Positions 53,233 through 61,647 of a stretch of 64,000 bases of DNA are shown here, piece by piece; the first letter of the stretch is position 1, and every line of letters starts with the position of its first letter. Source of the stretch: Thiopontia sp013349825 (GTDB lineage: Bacteria > Pseudomonadota > Gammaproteobacteria > GCF-002020875); NCBI GenBank assembly GCA_963981015.1, contig CAXCCG010000003.1, positions 1-64,000 on the forward strand. The letters are read 5' to 3'. The notes beneath the pieces are model-generated. The model did not search any database and was not told the origin of the DNA. It saw nothing but the letters and a program-made list of their open reading frames with translations. The position numbers were made by a program, and so were the translations under genes.

Positions 53233-54360
53233 CTACTTTGCCCAGGCTAGCTGCTGATTCTGCCGAGTTAAAAGCGCCCTGCGCAGTGCAATCGTAGACT
53301 GATAGAAGTGTTTGCGCTCATCGGTTGTCACCTTGCGCTTCTGCGGCAGAGCCACCTTCATCGCATCTCGGTACTCACCATCTTCACGAAACTCATAGTG
53401 GAGATGTGGGCCGGTTGAGAGTCCGGTACTCCCTACATAACCGATCACCTGACCCTGTTGGACAGGGGTTCCCGGTTTCAAACCACGCGCAAAGCGAGAC
53501 AGATGTGCGTAAACCGTGGTGTATTTTCCACCCTGGTGTGCCAGAAAGATCACATTGCCATAACCACTCTGCTGTTCTCGTATCTCTACCACACCATCCG
53601 CCGTTGCCATTACCCGCGTACCCGTCTTGGCCTTAAAGTCTGTGCCCCGATGAGGTCGATAGGTCTTTAACACCGGATGGTAACGACTCAAGGTAAAGTG
53701 TGAACTCACCTTGGCATTTTTCAATGGAGTCCTCGAAAAGTCAGTTCCCACCGGCTCCCCCCTGCCACTATAAAAGCGGGTAACTCCTCGGCGATCCGTA
53801 TGGCGAATGAGCTTTACCGGAGAGCCACGACGCTCCAGCTCGGCGGCCAGTACCGTGCCACGCTCCAGTGTCCCATCCTTTCCAGGCTGAATAATCGCAG
53901 TAAAACGGTCTCCTCTGCGTAGATCTCTACGAAAATTAACCTGTTCTGCAAACAGTGACTCCAGACGCTGCACTTGACCCGAAGGGATACCTGCAGAGCG
54001 CGCTGACTGAGAAAAGGTTCTGTTGATTTTACCCGTTTTAACAACCCAGTTACGACCACCCGCCCTCTTGGAGGATTGAGTTTTAGTAAGTTTCGTGCCG
54101 CTCTTGACCACCTGAGCTGTAGAAGCCCTGTTGATGGTCTGTGCTGTGGGAGCCACGGCAACGGCTAACTGTTTTTTGTTACGCTGAGGGGGCTGGCTTA
54201 CCGTCTGCTTGATCTTGCGCTCTTGTTTGAGCAGAAAACCATTGAACTTAGAGACGTTGTGAAGCCCACAGCCACTCACCAGCGCGCCCATAACCGTTAT
54301 TAAGGCTACAGTCCTCAGTTTACCCCGCAATTGTAGTCGAGTATTTTTTCCCGCCGACAA
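53233..54360 (-). CDS. M23-family peptidoglycan endopeptidase, probable lipoprotein
   Basis: 375 aa. N-terminal basic region, hydrophobic helix and lipobox-like VSGC (Cys about residue 30) suggest a lipoprotein. A basic Lys/Arg/Gln-rich spacer and an OapA/LysM-like region (about 115-165) precede the LytM domain (about 225-345). Zinc ligands in HRGTDFKA and HLHYEF are intact, so it should be active rather than an EnvC-like activator. First gene of a minus-strand run leading through glnE to argS; M23 and anmK are linked in many gammaproteobacteria. Confidence 0.9.
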   Translation of the reverse strand: MSAGKNTRLQLRGKLRTVALITVMGALVSGCGLHNVSKFNGFLLKQERKIKQTVSQPPQRNKKQLAVAVAPTAQTINRASTAQVVKSGTKLTKTQSSKRAGGRNWVVKTGKINRTFSQSARSAGIPSGQVQRLESLFAEQVNFRRDLRRGDRFTAIIQPGKDGTLERGTVLAAELERRGSPVKLIRHTDRRGVTRFYSGRGEPVGTDFSRTPLKNAKVSSHFTLSRYHPVLKTYRPHRGTDFKAKTGTRVMATADGVVEIREQQSGYGNVIFLAHQGGKYTTVYAHLSRFARGLKPGTPVQQGQVIGYVGSTGLSTGPHLHYEFREDGEYRDAMKVALPQKRKVTTDERKHFYQSTIALRRALLTRQNQQLAWAK

Positions 54361-54407
54361 GAGTGCTCTCCGTCAATCTGCTTCAAATTACCGCTTCAAA
54401 TCATATA

Positions 54408-54462
54408 TGGGTAGCTCTGAACAGGCCATGCACAATTGCCTCACGCCCATAGCGCCCATAGA
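54408..54462. repeat. Half copy of repeat family A
   Basis: GCTCTGAACAGGCCATGCAC and the following GCCTCACGCCCATAGCGCCC match, on the reverse strand, one half of the family A element near 1.1 kb (terminal arm through the inner GGACGCTATGGGCGTTAGGC arm), with roughly 75% identity. The other half is missing. Confidence 0.5.
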
Positions 54463-54544
54463 ATCTGCATAGTGTACCATGTAACCGATTGAACGCTATA
54501 CAACAGATCTGTAATTCGCTCGCAGAACGGCTACAGACACGGCT

Positions 54545-54560
54545 CCACCGTTGAGGGTGG
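54545..54560 (-). terminator. Hairpin after ntrC
   Basis: CCACC-CTCAAC-GGTGG immediately after the ntrC stop. Short stem and no T run, so a weak terminator or mRNA end at best. Confidence 0.35.
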
Positions 54561-55976
54561 CTACCCGGAACTGAGCTGCAGCTCTTTAATCTTTCGGGTT
54601 AAGGTATTGCGCCCCCACCCCAATAGACGTGCTGCCTCCTGACGTTTACCTGCGGTATGCTCCAAGGCTGCATTGATCAAGATACGCTCCATGGTGGGCA
54701 CCACCTGATCCAGTAACCCTTCTTCTTGATTGTTCAGGTGGCTGCGAATCCACTGCTCCAGTGACTTCTCCCACCCATCACCTGCAGAGCTCTGCTCTGA
54801 GCGTAACTCAATCGGTAGATCTTCTATCCGTACCTTACGGCTCGGTGCCATCACGGTAATCCAGCGGCAAGTGTTCTCCAGTTGTCGCACATTCCCCTTC
54901 CACTCCAGCCGTGACATGTAGTGTACGGTCTCTGCCAACAGCTCTTTCTCCTCCACCTCCAGCTCTTTTGCCGCGAGCCGTAAAAAGTGGTTTGCCAGCA
55001 ATGCAATATCTTCACGCCGTTCTCGCAGTACCGGTACATGGACACGAATGACGTTGAGTCGATGGTAGAGATCTTCACGAAAATCTCCTGCCTGAACGGC
55101 CGCCTCCAGATTCTGGTGTGTTGCCGCAATAATGCGCACATCGACCTTCACCGGAGCATGGCCACCCACCTGATAAAACTCCCCTTCAGAGAGAACACGC
55201 AGTAGATGCGTCTGTGTCTCCAGGGGCATATCTCCAATCTCATCCAGAAACAGGGTACCACCATCGGCCTGCTGGAATCGCCCTTGACGCACCCCGGTCG
55301 CCCCGGTAAACGAGCCTTTCTCATGACCAAACAGCTCTGAATCCATCAAGTCTCTCGGTATAGCTGCCATATTCAGTGCAATAAAGGGGTGGGTTGCCCG
55401 TGGACTGTGACGATGCAGCGCCTGTGCTACCCGCTCTTTTCCTGTACCGGACTCTCCGTTGATCAACACGGTCATATTGGAGTGGGCCAAACGACCAATG
55501 GCCCGAAATACCTCCTGCATCGCAGGAGACTCACCGATAATTCCGGTAGAGCCTTCTACCTGTTTTGAACTGCGGCTCTCGGCCCGCTTGCTCCTCACCT
55601 GTTCAACCGCACGTTGAACCAGGCTCAACGCCTCATCAATATCAAACGGCTTGGGCAGATACTCAAAGGCTCCACTCTCATAGGCAGAGACGGCACTATC
55701 CATGTCAGAGTGGGCGGTCATGATGATCACCGGCAGATCAGGGCACTGCTCACCAATCTCACGCAATAACTGCAAACCATCGATTCCCGGCATCCGTATA
55801 TCACTGACAATCACGTCTGGCGCCTGTCTTTTCAGCTTTTCCAGGATTTCACTACCATCACTGAAGGCGACAACCTCCATACCGCCTTTCTGTAGCGCCC
55901 TCTCTAACACCCATCGAATAGAGCGGTCATCATCGATCACCCAAACCGTCCCTTTCAACTCTCTATTTTCAGTCAC
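54561..55976 (-). CDS. glnG: Nitrogen regulator NtrC (sigma-54 activator)
   Basis: 471 aa enhancer-binding protein activating nitrogen genes when phosphorylated by NtrB. Receiver (1-120; DDDRSIRWVLERAL, phospho-Asp in VIVSDIRMPGIDG), AAA+ domain (about 145-375; GESGTGKERVAQALHRHSPR, Walker B GGTLFLDEIGDMP) and Fis-type HTH (EAARLLGWGRNTLTRKIKEL). The sigma-54 contact loop reads GSFTGA instead of GAFTGA (in ELFGHEKGSFTGAT). Overlaps ntrB by four bases. Two matching binding sites lie upstream of glnA. Confidence 0.96.
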   Translation of the reverse strand: MTENRELKGTVWVIDDDRSIRWVLERALQKGGMEVVAFSDGSEILEKLKRQAPDVIVSDIRMPGIDGLQLLREIGEQCPDLPVIIMTAHSDMDSAVSAYESGAFEYLPKPFDIDEALSLVQRAVEQVRSKRAESRSSKQVEGSTGIIGESPAMQEVFRAIGRLAHSNMTVLINGESGTGKERVAQALHRHSPRATHPFIALNMAAIPRDLMDSELFGHEKGSFTGATGVRQGRFQQADGGTLFLDEIGDMPLETQTHLLRVLSEGEFYQVGGHAPVKVDVRIIAATHQNLEAAVQAGDFREDLYHRLNVIRVHVPVLRERREDIALLANHFLRLAAKELEVEEKELLAETVHYMSRLEWKGNVRQLENTCRWITVMAPSRKVRIEDLPIELRSEQSSAGDGWEKSLEQWIRSHLNNQEEGLLDQVVPTMERILINAALEHTAGKRQEAARLLGWGRNTLTRKIKELQLSSG

Positions 55977-57037
55977 TTGGTACTCTCCAGTGGTATGAGC
56001 AGGGTGAAAACAGTCTCTCCGGGGCGAGACTCACACTCAATCACCCCCCCCTGTCGGTGGATGATCGATTGAGCAATGGAGAGCCCCAACCCTGTACCAT
56101 CCGGACGCCCCGTCACCATCGGTAGAAACAGCGTATTCTGCAACTCTGCCGAGATACCCGGACCATCATCTTCAATCTCCAGACTACAGACCAGTCGGTG
56201 ACGCTGAGTCCCAATGGTCACTTGTCTGCGTATACGACTTCGCAACCGGATCTGCCCGCGCCCCTGCAGAACCTGTGCCGCATTTTTCACAATATTGAGC
56301 AGTGCCTGAATCATCAGCCCGCCATCTGCGGCAAAGCTGGGAATACTGGGGTCATAATCCCGCACAATGGTTAACTCGCCTGTCGTGGCCTCAGCCAATA
56401 CCAGAGTACGAACCCGCTCCAGCACCTCATGGATATTGGTCTCCTCCATTTGAGGCAAGCGGTTTGGCCCCAACATCCGATCCAACAAGGTCTGCAGACG
56501 ATCTGCCTCACCGATGATGATGTCGGTATACTCCTTGAGTGATTCATCCTCCAGCTCACTCTCCAGCAGCTGTGCTGCACCACGCAATCCACCCAGTGGG
56601 TTTTTAATCTCATGAGCAAGACCACGTACCAGATCGTTTGAGGCACGTGACTGTGTCAGTAGGTGCTCTTCATGTTTAATTCTCAGGTGCTGATCAACTC
56701 GCTGCAGTTCAATCAACACAAACTTTCCATCCAATGGGATCAGTGAGCAGTCGACAATAGAGTGCTCACCACCCAGCAGGTGTAGCTCAATTTCTCGCTC
56801 GGTATAGGGGAAATCGGTCTCAAATACCCGCTGCAGCCCCTTCTCCATATCGCAACGCAGACACGCGATTCGGTCAAATACCTGCTGCAGCGCCTTGTTG
56901 GCACTCACTCCGATAAGCACCTCTGCCGCCGGATTGAGATAGTGAACCTGCTTGTTACGGTCCACCACAAAGTGAGCCACACTGGTCTGCTCCAGAACCA
57001 GATTGCGTAGTACGGTATTTTGGGCCTCATCCTTCAT
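55973..57037 (-). CDS. glnL: Nitrogen sensor kinase/phosphatase NtrB
   Basis: 354 aa cytoplasmic histidine kinase controlled by PII. PAS domain (about 10-115, VAHFVVDRNKQVHYLNPAAEVL), H-box GLAHEIKNPLGGLRGAAQLL (His about 140), and GHKL ATPase (NIVKNAAQV, IEDDGPGIS, GRPDGTGLGLSIAQSII). Length and architecture are typical. Coupled to ntrC; a perfect palindrome and the glnA terminator lie upstream. Confidence 0.95.
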   Translation of the reverse strand: MKDEAQNTVLRNLVLEQTSVAHFVVDRNKQVHYLNPAAEVLIGVSANKALQQVFDRIACLRCDMEKGLQRVFETDFPYTEREIELHLLGGEHSIVDCSLIPLDGKFVLIELQRVDQHLRIKHEEHLLTQSRASNDLVRGLAHEIKNPLGGLRGAAQLLESELEDESLKEYTDIIIGEADRLQTLLDRMLGPNRLPQMEETNIHEVLERVRTLVLAEATTGELTIVRDYDPSIPSFAADGGLMIQALLNIVKNAAQVLQGRGQIRLRSRIRRQVTIGTQRHRLVCSLEIEDDGPGISAELQNTLFLPMVTGRPDGTGLGLSIAQSIIHRQGGVIECESRPGETVFTLLIPLESTK

Positions 57038-57173
57038 CTCTGTTCACTTTGCAATCACTATACCAAGACCCCAAAGAATGATAAAAATCATATTATTCAG
57101 TTAAAATACAGTGTGTTATAAAAATACAACTTCAATAATCAGCTCTCACACAGTGTACGCTCTCCCACCTTAC

Positions 57174-57188
57174 GCACTATTATAGTGC
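57174..57188. promoter_or_regulatory. Perfect 15-bp palindrome upstream of ntrB (NtrC-box-like)
   Basis: GCACT-ATTAT-AGTGC has the 5-5-5 spacing of NtrC sites (GCACC-N5-GGTGC) with a symmetrical change in each half. It sits about 140 bases before ntrB, just before the glnA terminator. It may let NtrC control its own operon. Confidence 0.45.
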
Positions 57189-57191
57189 AAT

Positions 57192-57227
57192 AAAAAAGCC
57201 CCCCCTGAAAACAGGGGAGGCTTTTTC
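57192..57227 (-). terminator. Intrinsic terminator of glnA
   Basis: On the minus strand, AAGCCTCCCCTG-TTTTC-CAGGGGGGCTT followed by TTTTATT. It is a strong G/C stem with a T tract about 20 bases after the glnA stop, and also reads acceptably on the other strand. It separates glnA from ntrBC. Confidence 0.85.
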
Positions 57228-57247
57228 AGGCAAAAGAGCCTCTGCGA

Positions 57248-58654
57248 CTAAACGCTATAGTACATATCAAACTCAACGGGGTGGGTCGTCATACGCAGAC
57301 GAGTCACCTCTTCCATCTTCAGATCAATATAGCTATCGATGAAGTCATTGGTAAACACACCGCCCTGCATCAGGAATTCACGATCTGCATCCAACTCTTC
57401 CAACGCCTGATCAAAGGAGTGGCAGACCTGTGGAATCGCATTAGCCTCTTCCGCCGGGAGGTCATACAGATCCTTGTCCATCGCCTCACCCGGATCAATC
57501 TTGTTCTTGATACCGTCAAGGCCCGCCATCAACATGGCAGAGAACGCAAGGTATGGATTTGCTGTTGGATCTGGGAAACGAACCTCAATACGCATCGCCT
57601 TCGGTGTTGGAACAAATGGGATACGGATTGAAGCAGAACGGTTACGGGCAGAGTAGGCCAGCATTACCGGAGCCTCAAAGCCAGGAACCAGACGCTTGTA
57701 AGAGTTCGTCGAAGCATTCGTGAATGCATTCAGCGCACGGGCATGTTTGATAATACCACCAATGTAGTAGAGCGCTTCCTGAGAGAGGCCACCATACTTG
57801 TTACCGGAGAAGATGTTCTTGCCCTTCTTGGCAATCGACTGGTGAACATGCATACCGGTACCGTTATCACCAACAATTGGCTTCGGCATAAAGGTCGCGG
57901 TCTTGCCATAGGCATGCGCCACATTATGGATGACATACTTAAGGATCTGCACCTCATCACTCTTTTTAACCAAAGTGTTGAATGCGGTCGCGATCTCATT
58001 CTGGTTCGCTGTTGCTACTTCATGGTGGTGCGCTTCAATGGTCAGTCCCATATCTTCCATCACCAGACACATCGCAGTACGGATGTCCTGAGTAGAGTCT
58101 ACCGGAGGAACCGGGAAGTAACCGCCCTTAACCCCCGGACGGTGACCCATGTTACCGCCTTCGTATACTTTTTCTGTATTCCAGGAGGCCTCTTCAGAGT
58201 CCACCTTGCAGAAAGAGCCGCTCATGTCTGCGCCCCAACGGACATCATCAAACAGGAAGAACTCTGGCTCTGGACCAAAGTACGCTGTATCACCGATACC
58301 GGTAGACTTGAGGTAGGCCTCTGCACGTGCTGCAACAGAACGTGGATCGCGCTCGTAGCCTTCCATTGTGGCTGGCTCTACGATATTACAACGAATAATT
58401 ACCGTTGGCTCTTCATAGAATGGGTCTAGCAGTGCTGTATCCGCATCTGGCATCAGAATCATGTCAGACTCATTGATCCCCTTCCAGCCTTCGATGGAAG
58501 AACCATCAAACATCTTGCCTGCTTTAAAGAAGCCGGCACTGACTTCTGTTGAAGGAATAGTTACGTGCTGCTCCTTGCCCTTGGTATCCGTAAAACGGAG
58601 ATCAACAAACTTGGAGTTGCTCTCCTTGATGAGCTTGAGTACTTTCTGAGACAT
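57248..58654 (-). CDS. glnA: Glutamine synthetase type I (adenylylated form)
   Basis: 468 aa dodecameric GSI that makes glutamine from glutamate and ammonia. KFVDLRFTDTKGKEQHVTIP start, MFDGSSIEGW, the NGTGMHVHQS active-site strand, and the adenylylation loop DKDLYDLPAEE with the target Tyr (about residue 397), so GlnE can regulate it. Preceded by a sigma-54 promoter with two NtrC boxes and followed by a strong terminator, hence monocistronic. Confidence 0.98.
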   Translation of the reverse strand: MSQKVLKLIKESNSKFVDLRFTDTKGKEQHVTIPSTEVSAGFFKAGKMFDGSSIEGWKGINESDMILMPDADTALLDPFYEEPTVIIRCNIVEPATMEGYERDPRSVAARAEAYLKSTGIGDTAYFGPEPEFFLFDDVRWGADMSGSFCKVDSEEASWNTEKVYEGGNMGHRPGVKGGYFPVPPVDSTQDIRTAMCLVMEDMGLTIEAHHHEVATANQNEIATAFNTLVKKSDEVQILKYVIHNVAHAYGKTATFMPKPIVGDNGTGMHVHQSIAKKGKNIFSGNKYGGLSQEALYYIGGIIKHARALNAFTNASTNSYKRLVPGFEAPVMLAYSARNRSASIRIPFVPTPKAMRIEVRFPDPTANPYLAFSAMLMAGLDGIKNKIDPGEAMDKDLYDLPAEEANAIPQVCHSFDQALEELDADREFLMQGGVFTNDFIDSYIDLKMEEVTRLRMTTHPVEFDMYYSV

Positions 58655-58781
58655 GAATGGCTCCCTGATTCAAAAAAAAATATAGACCCCCCACAGCCCT
58701 GTGAGTCGGCCCCTGAAAAAAACGGATAACGATTGTAGCAGTGCCACAATTCACATCCTGAGATTTGTGCACGATTATATA

Positions 58782-58796
58782 GCATAAACCATGCCC
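58782..58796 (-). promoter_or_regulatory. Sigma-54 (-24/-12) promoter of glnA
   Basis: Minus strand GGGCATG-GTTT-ATGC keeps the essential GG and GC at the correct 10-base separation of the consensus TGGCACG-N4-TTGC. Transcription would start near 58771, giving a leader of about 117 bases. Its distance to the two NtrC boxes fits enhancer placement. Confidence 0.65.
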
Positions 58797-58859
58797 ACTA
58801 CATAACCTTATGATTACAATAATTAAAAATTAATCCCCTTAAAAATAGACAGACTAATT

Positions 58860-58874
58860 GCACCATTTATGTGC
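58860..58874. promoter_or_regulatory. NtrC box 2 (promoter-proximal)
   Basis: GCACC-ATTTA-TGTGC, one mismatch from GCACC-N5-GGTGC, centred about 96 bases upstream of the predicted glnA start. Confidence 0.6.
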
Positions 58875-58890
58875 GGTATTTTTTCAAAAC

Positions 58891-58905
58891 GCACCGTTTT
58901 GGTGC
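58891..58905. promoter_or_regulatory. NtrC box 1 (perfect consensus)
   Basis: GCACC-GTTTT-GGTGC, an exact match to the NtrC consensus, centred about 127 bases upstream of the glnA start. Its centre is 31 bases from the other box, three DNA turns, as in the E. coli glnA enhancer. Confidence 0.75.
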
Positions 58906-58924
58906 CTTCAGATGCCGACGCGGT

Positions 58925-59092
58925 TCTAGATGGTTATCCGAGAATAGAAGTCGTAGCGAGGGGAAGCTGATTTGAGACAGATTTTGTCATCATTTGAGGC
59001 GAATAGTTCCACTATTTAACGAAAAGGATGAGGAAATATGGACAAATTCAGCTTTTCCGCAGTAGGCTCTCTATTCTCGGACAGCCACCTAG
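58925..59092. repeat. MITE-like element, family B (copy 2)
   Basis: 168-bp non-coding unit closely matching the copy near 36.4 kb, including the centre TTTTGTCATCATTTGAGGCG and the end CTATTCTCGGACAGCCACCT. CTAG occurs at both outer ends (CTAGATGG ... CCACCTAG), possibly part of the target or of the element tips. It lies between the glnA enhancer and the end of nadE. Confidence 0.75.
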
Positions 59093-59149
59093 GTGGCTGC
59101 CAACGCATCAATGTCACCAATCGATGAAAATAGTTTGGCTTCCACTATT

Positions 59150-60811
59150 TCATTGAGAACGGAATCCCGAGGTAATCGGATAGCGCCTGTCACGTCCAAA
59201 GGCACGGATGGTAATTCTTACTCCGGGGGGGGCCTGACGCCGTTTGTACTCATTACCATCCACCATACGCGCAACCCGCTGTACCACGGCCTCTTCAAAC
59301 CCTGCGGCAACAATCTCCTCAACACACTGTTGCTGCTCAATGTAGCGCTCTAAAATGGGGTCAAGAATTTCATAGGGTGGCAGTGAATCTGAATCTTTCT
59401 GCTCAGGTGCCAACTCGGCTGAGGGGGGACGATCAATGGCCCGTCGCGGTATCACCTCTGCTTCTCCCGCCTCCACTGCGGCACGATTTCTCCACTCTGA
59501 CAGCCGATAGACCAACAGCTTCGAGAGGTCTTTAAGGGGGGCAAAACCACCGGCCATATCCCCATAAAGGGTTGCATAACCGACCGACATCTCACTCTTG
59601 TTTCCGGTGGTCAGCAGCATGCGATTCTTTTTGTTGGCAATCGCCATCAAGATTACCCCCCGACAACGGGCCTGAATATTCTCCTCTGTACTGTCCACGG
59701 CTGTTCCTGCAAACTCATCCGTCAATGTTTCGAGAAAGGCATCAAAGCTCTGTTTAATCGGAATCACACGAAACTCTACTCCCAGACGCTCTGCCTCCTG
59801 ACGCGCGTCCTCCACACTCATCTGTGCAGTATAGAGTGATGGCATCGACACCCCCTCTACCCTGCTTGCACCAAGCGCATCCACCGCAATCGCCAGAGTG
59901 AGCGCTGAGTCGATACCACCCGAAAGCCCCAGAATGACTCCAGGGAAACCATTTTTATCAACATAATCACGGGTCGCCAACACCAACGCCTGATAGATCT
60001 CGGCCTCAACTTCAGCTTCGACTTTAACTTCACTCTTATCCTCTGCGGCTATAGTTGCTACTGAGGCTGTAGTTACTTCTGACGATGAATGGTGGTCATA
60101 AAAATAGAGGCCCTCCTCAAAATAACGACCCTGTAGCCTACTCTCTCCATCGGCCCCTATCACAAAGGAGCCACCATCAAAAATCAGCTCATCCTGCCCT
60201 CCGACCTGATTAACGTAGACCACCGGTAGACCACACTCTGCCACCCGCTGCCGGATCGTCGCTTCACGCTCTCCACGCTTACCTGCATGGTAGGGTGAGG
60301 CATTGAGATTGAGTATTACGGTTGCGCCCATCGCCTTGGCCTGTGCCATCACGGGGGGGTGCCACAAATCTTCACAAATGGTTAGTGCAAACCGCTCAGC
60401 CCCCAGAATAAAGAGCTGAGGTTGGTAACCCGGCATAAAGTAACGCTTCTCATCAAACACCCCATAATTGGGAAGCTCTTGTTTGTGGTAACTCAGCACA
60501 AGCTCACCCCCCTGAAGCAGAGATGCGGCATTATAGAGTCTTCCATGGTCGTCAACCTGAGGGTGTCCCACGACCAGGCTGATCTGTGAAGAGGCTTGCG
60601 CCAACTGTTGTAATGCCTCATCCACCTGCCCCAGAAAACCGGGTCGAAGCAGCAGATCTTCAGGAGGATAACCGGTCAGCGAGAGTTCAGGAAAGAGGAT
60701 CAGGTCTGCCTGACTTGCTTCTGCCTGGCGGGCAAACGCCACCATCTTCTCCAAATTCTCCTGGAGAGCCCCTACGTGGGGATTAATCTGGGCAAGGGCT
60801 ATTCGACACAT
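59150..60811 (-). CDS. nadE: Glutamine-dependent NAD+ synthetase
   Basis: 553 aa. N-terminal nitrilase-type glutaminase (1-260; Glu in LILFPELSLTGYPPEDLL, Lys in LSYHKQELPNYGVFDE, Cys in ALTICEDLWHPP) joined to a C-terminal synthetase with PP-loop LGLSGGIDSALTLAI (about 290-304). The linker holds a lineage-specific acidic stretch (SEVKVEAEVEAE). It amidates deamido-NAD, using glutamine. Monocistronic on this strand, downstream of the small receiver gene. Confidence 0.96.
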   Translation of the reverse strand: MCRIALAQINPHVGALQENLEKMVAFARQAEASQADLILFPELSLTGYPPEDLLLRPGFLGQVDEALQQLAQASSQISLVVGHPQVDDHGRLYNAASLLQGGELVLSYHKQELPNYGVFDEKRYFMPGYQPQLFILGAERFALTICEDLWHPPVMAQAKAMGATVILNLNASPYHAGKRGEREATIRQRVAECGLPVVYVNQVGGQDELIFDGGSFVIGADGESRLQGRYFEEGLYFYDHHSSSEVTTASVATIAAEDKSEVKVEAEVEAEIYQALVLATRDYVDKNGFPGVILGLSGGIDSALTLAIAVDALGASRVEGVSMPSLYTAQMSVEDARQEAERLGVEFRVIPIKQSFDAFLETLTDEFAGTAVDSTEENIQARCRGVILMAIANKKNRMLLTTGNKSEMSVGYATLYGDMAGGFAPLKDLSKLLVYRLSEWRNRAAVEAGEAEVIPRRAIDRPPSAELAPEQKDSDSLPPYEILDPILERYIEQQQCVEEIVAAGFEEAVVQRVARMVDGNEYKRRQAPPGVRITIRAFGRDRRYPITSGFRSQ

Positions 60812-60907
60812 AACATAAGCTTATTATAGACTTAAAACAGCAGAAGGCAGACAGTATAGCGGTGAAGTCGTACAGTTTCGAGCCTCAGCCGTATCTTCAA
60901 CAAACCT

Positions 60908-61258
60908 CTACAAATTCTGAATACTGTGAACCATTCGCACCAAATCCATTGGTTTTGCAAAGATCTCATCTGCCCCCAAATCAGAGGCAATCTCCAGAAA
61001 ATCCCTAGAGGCCGAGATTGCAAAAATAGGCAACGTTGAAAACTGACCTCTCACCTCTGTAATGGTCTCTAACCCCTCTTTTCCATCCATTAACAGGTCC
61101 GTAATCAGAAGATCCGCCTCCTCGGCAACCAGTGTCTCCAGCACATGGAGACCATTTTCAAGCTCAATAACCTCTGAGGCGTGCGGTCTGAGAGTCGTCG
61201 TGAGTAGTAAACGAACGCTCTCATCATCATCCACAATCAATATCTTCGGTCTATCCAT
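60908..61258 (-). CDS. Single-domain response regulator
   Basis: 116-residue receiver and nothing else: acidic pair in ILIVDDDESVRLLL, phospho-Asp in DLLITDLLMDG, Thr/Ser in FAISASRD and Lys in EIFAKPMD. Could be a CheY-like or phosphorelay shuttle. No kinase gene adjoins it and the NIT-domain kinase is 10 kb away, so the partner is unknown. 96 bases upstream of nadE on the same strand. Confidence 0.88.
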   Translation of the reverse strand: MDRPKILIVDDDESVRLLLTTTLRPHASEVIELENGLHVLETLVAEEADLLITDLLMDGKEGLETITEVRGQFSTLPIFAISASRDFLEIASDLGADEIFAKPMDLVRMVHSIQNL

Positions 61259-61647
61259 TATTACTGTTGATTACACTGAGTTATAAATTAAGAATAACAG
61301 TAACATATCAGCGATGCTATTCAATAGCTGAAAGCAGATGTTTGCATTACCGTAACAGCAGTTTACTCTCACCCTGTTGCATACCCTGCTCTACAATACG
61401 CCATACTCTTGATCGGTCATAAATATTTCCTCTGCATTTTCCGGTCCCCCTTTTTTCTAATGTAACAATGCGAGAACTGGCCCCTATTTTTCCCGCTGGC
61501 CCCTATTTTTCCGAGAACTTTTATCGTGATCTTAAACATTAATTTTATGCATGGAAGTTAGACCCTGCAAACTCTCCGCAAACTTGCGCTGAAACTGCGT
61601 AGGGCTAATGAGTAAGTGACCCTGCAAATTTGTGGACTAACCTCTCC
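61259..61647. other. Intergenic accessory DNA with a 19-base tandem repeat
   Basis: No gene seen. Two tandem copies of CTGGCCCCTATTTTTCC(CG) at 61477-61513 follow CAATGCGAGAACTGG, a sequence also found in similar form beyond the far side of the kinase/HIRAN module. GACCCTGCAAA appears twice (61561, 61618). Both patterns suggest decayed mobile-element ends. Confidence 0.5.

Noticed and set aside
58727..58745. TGGCACTGCTACAATC on the minus strand as the glnA -24/-12 promoter
   Set aside because: The TGGCAC is good, but there is no GC at the required -12 position. The GGGCATG-GTTT-ATGC site nearby keeps both invariant doublets.
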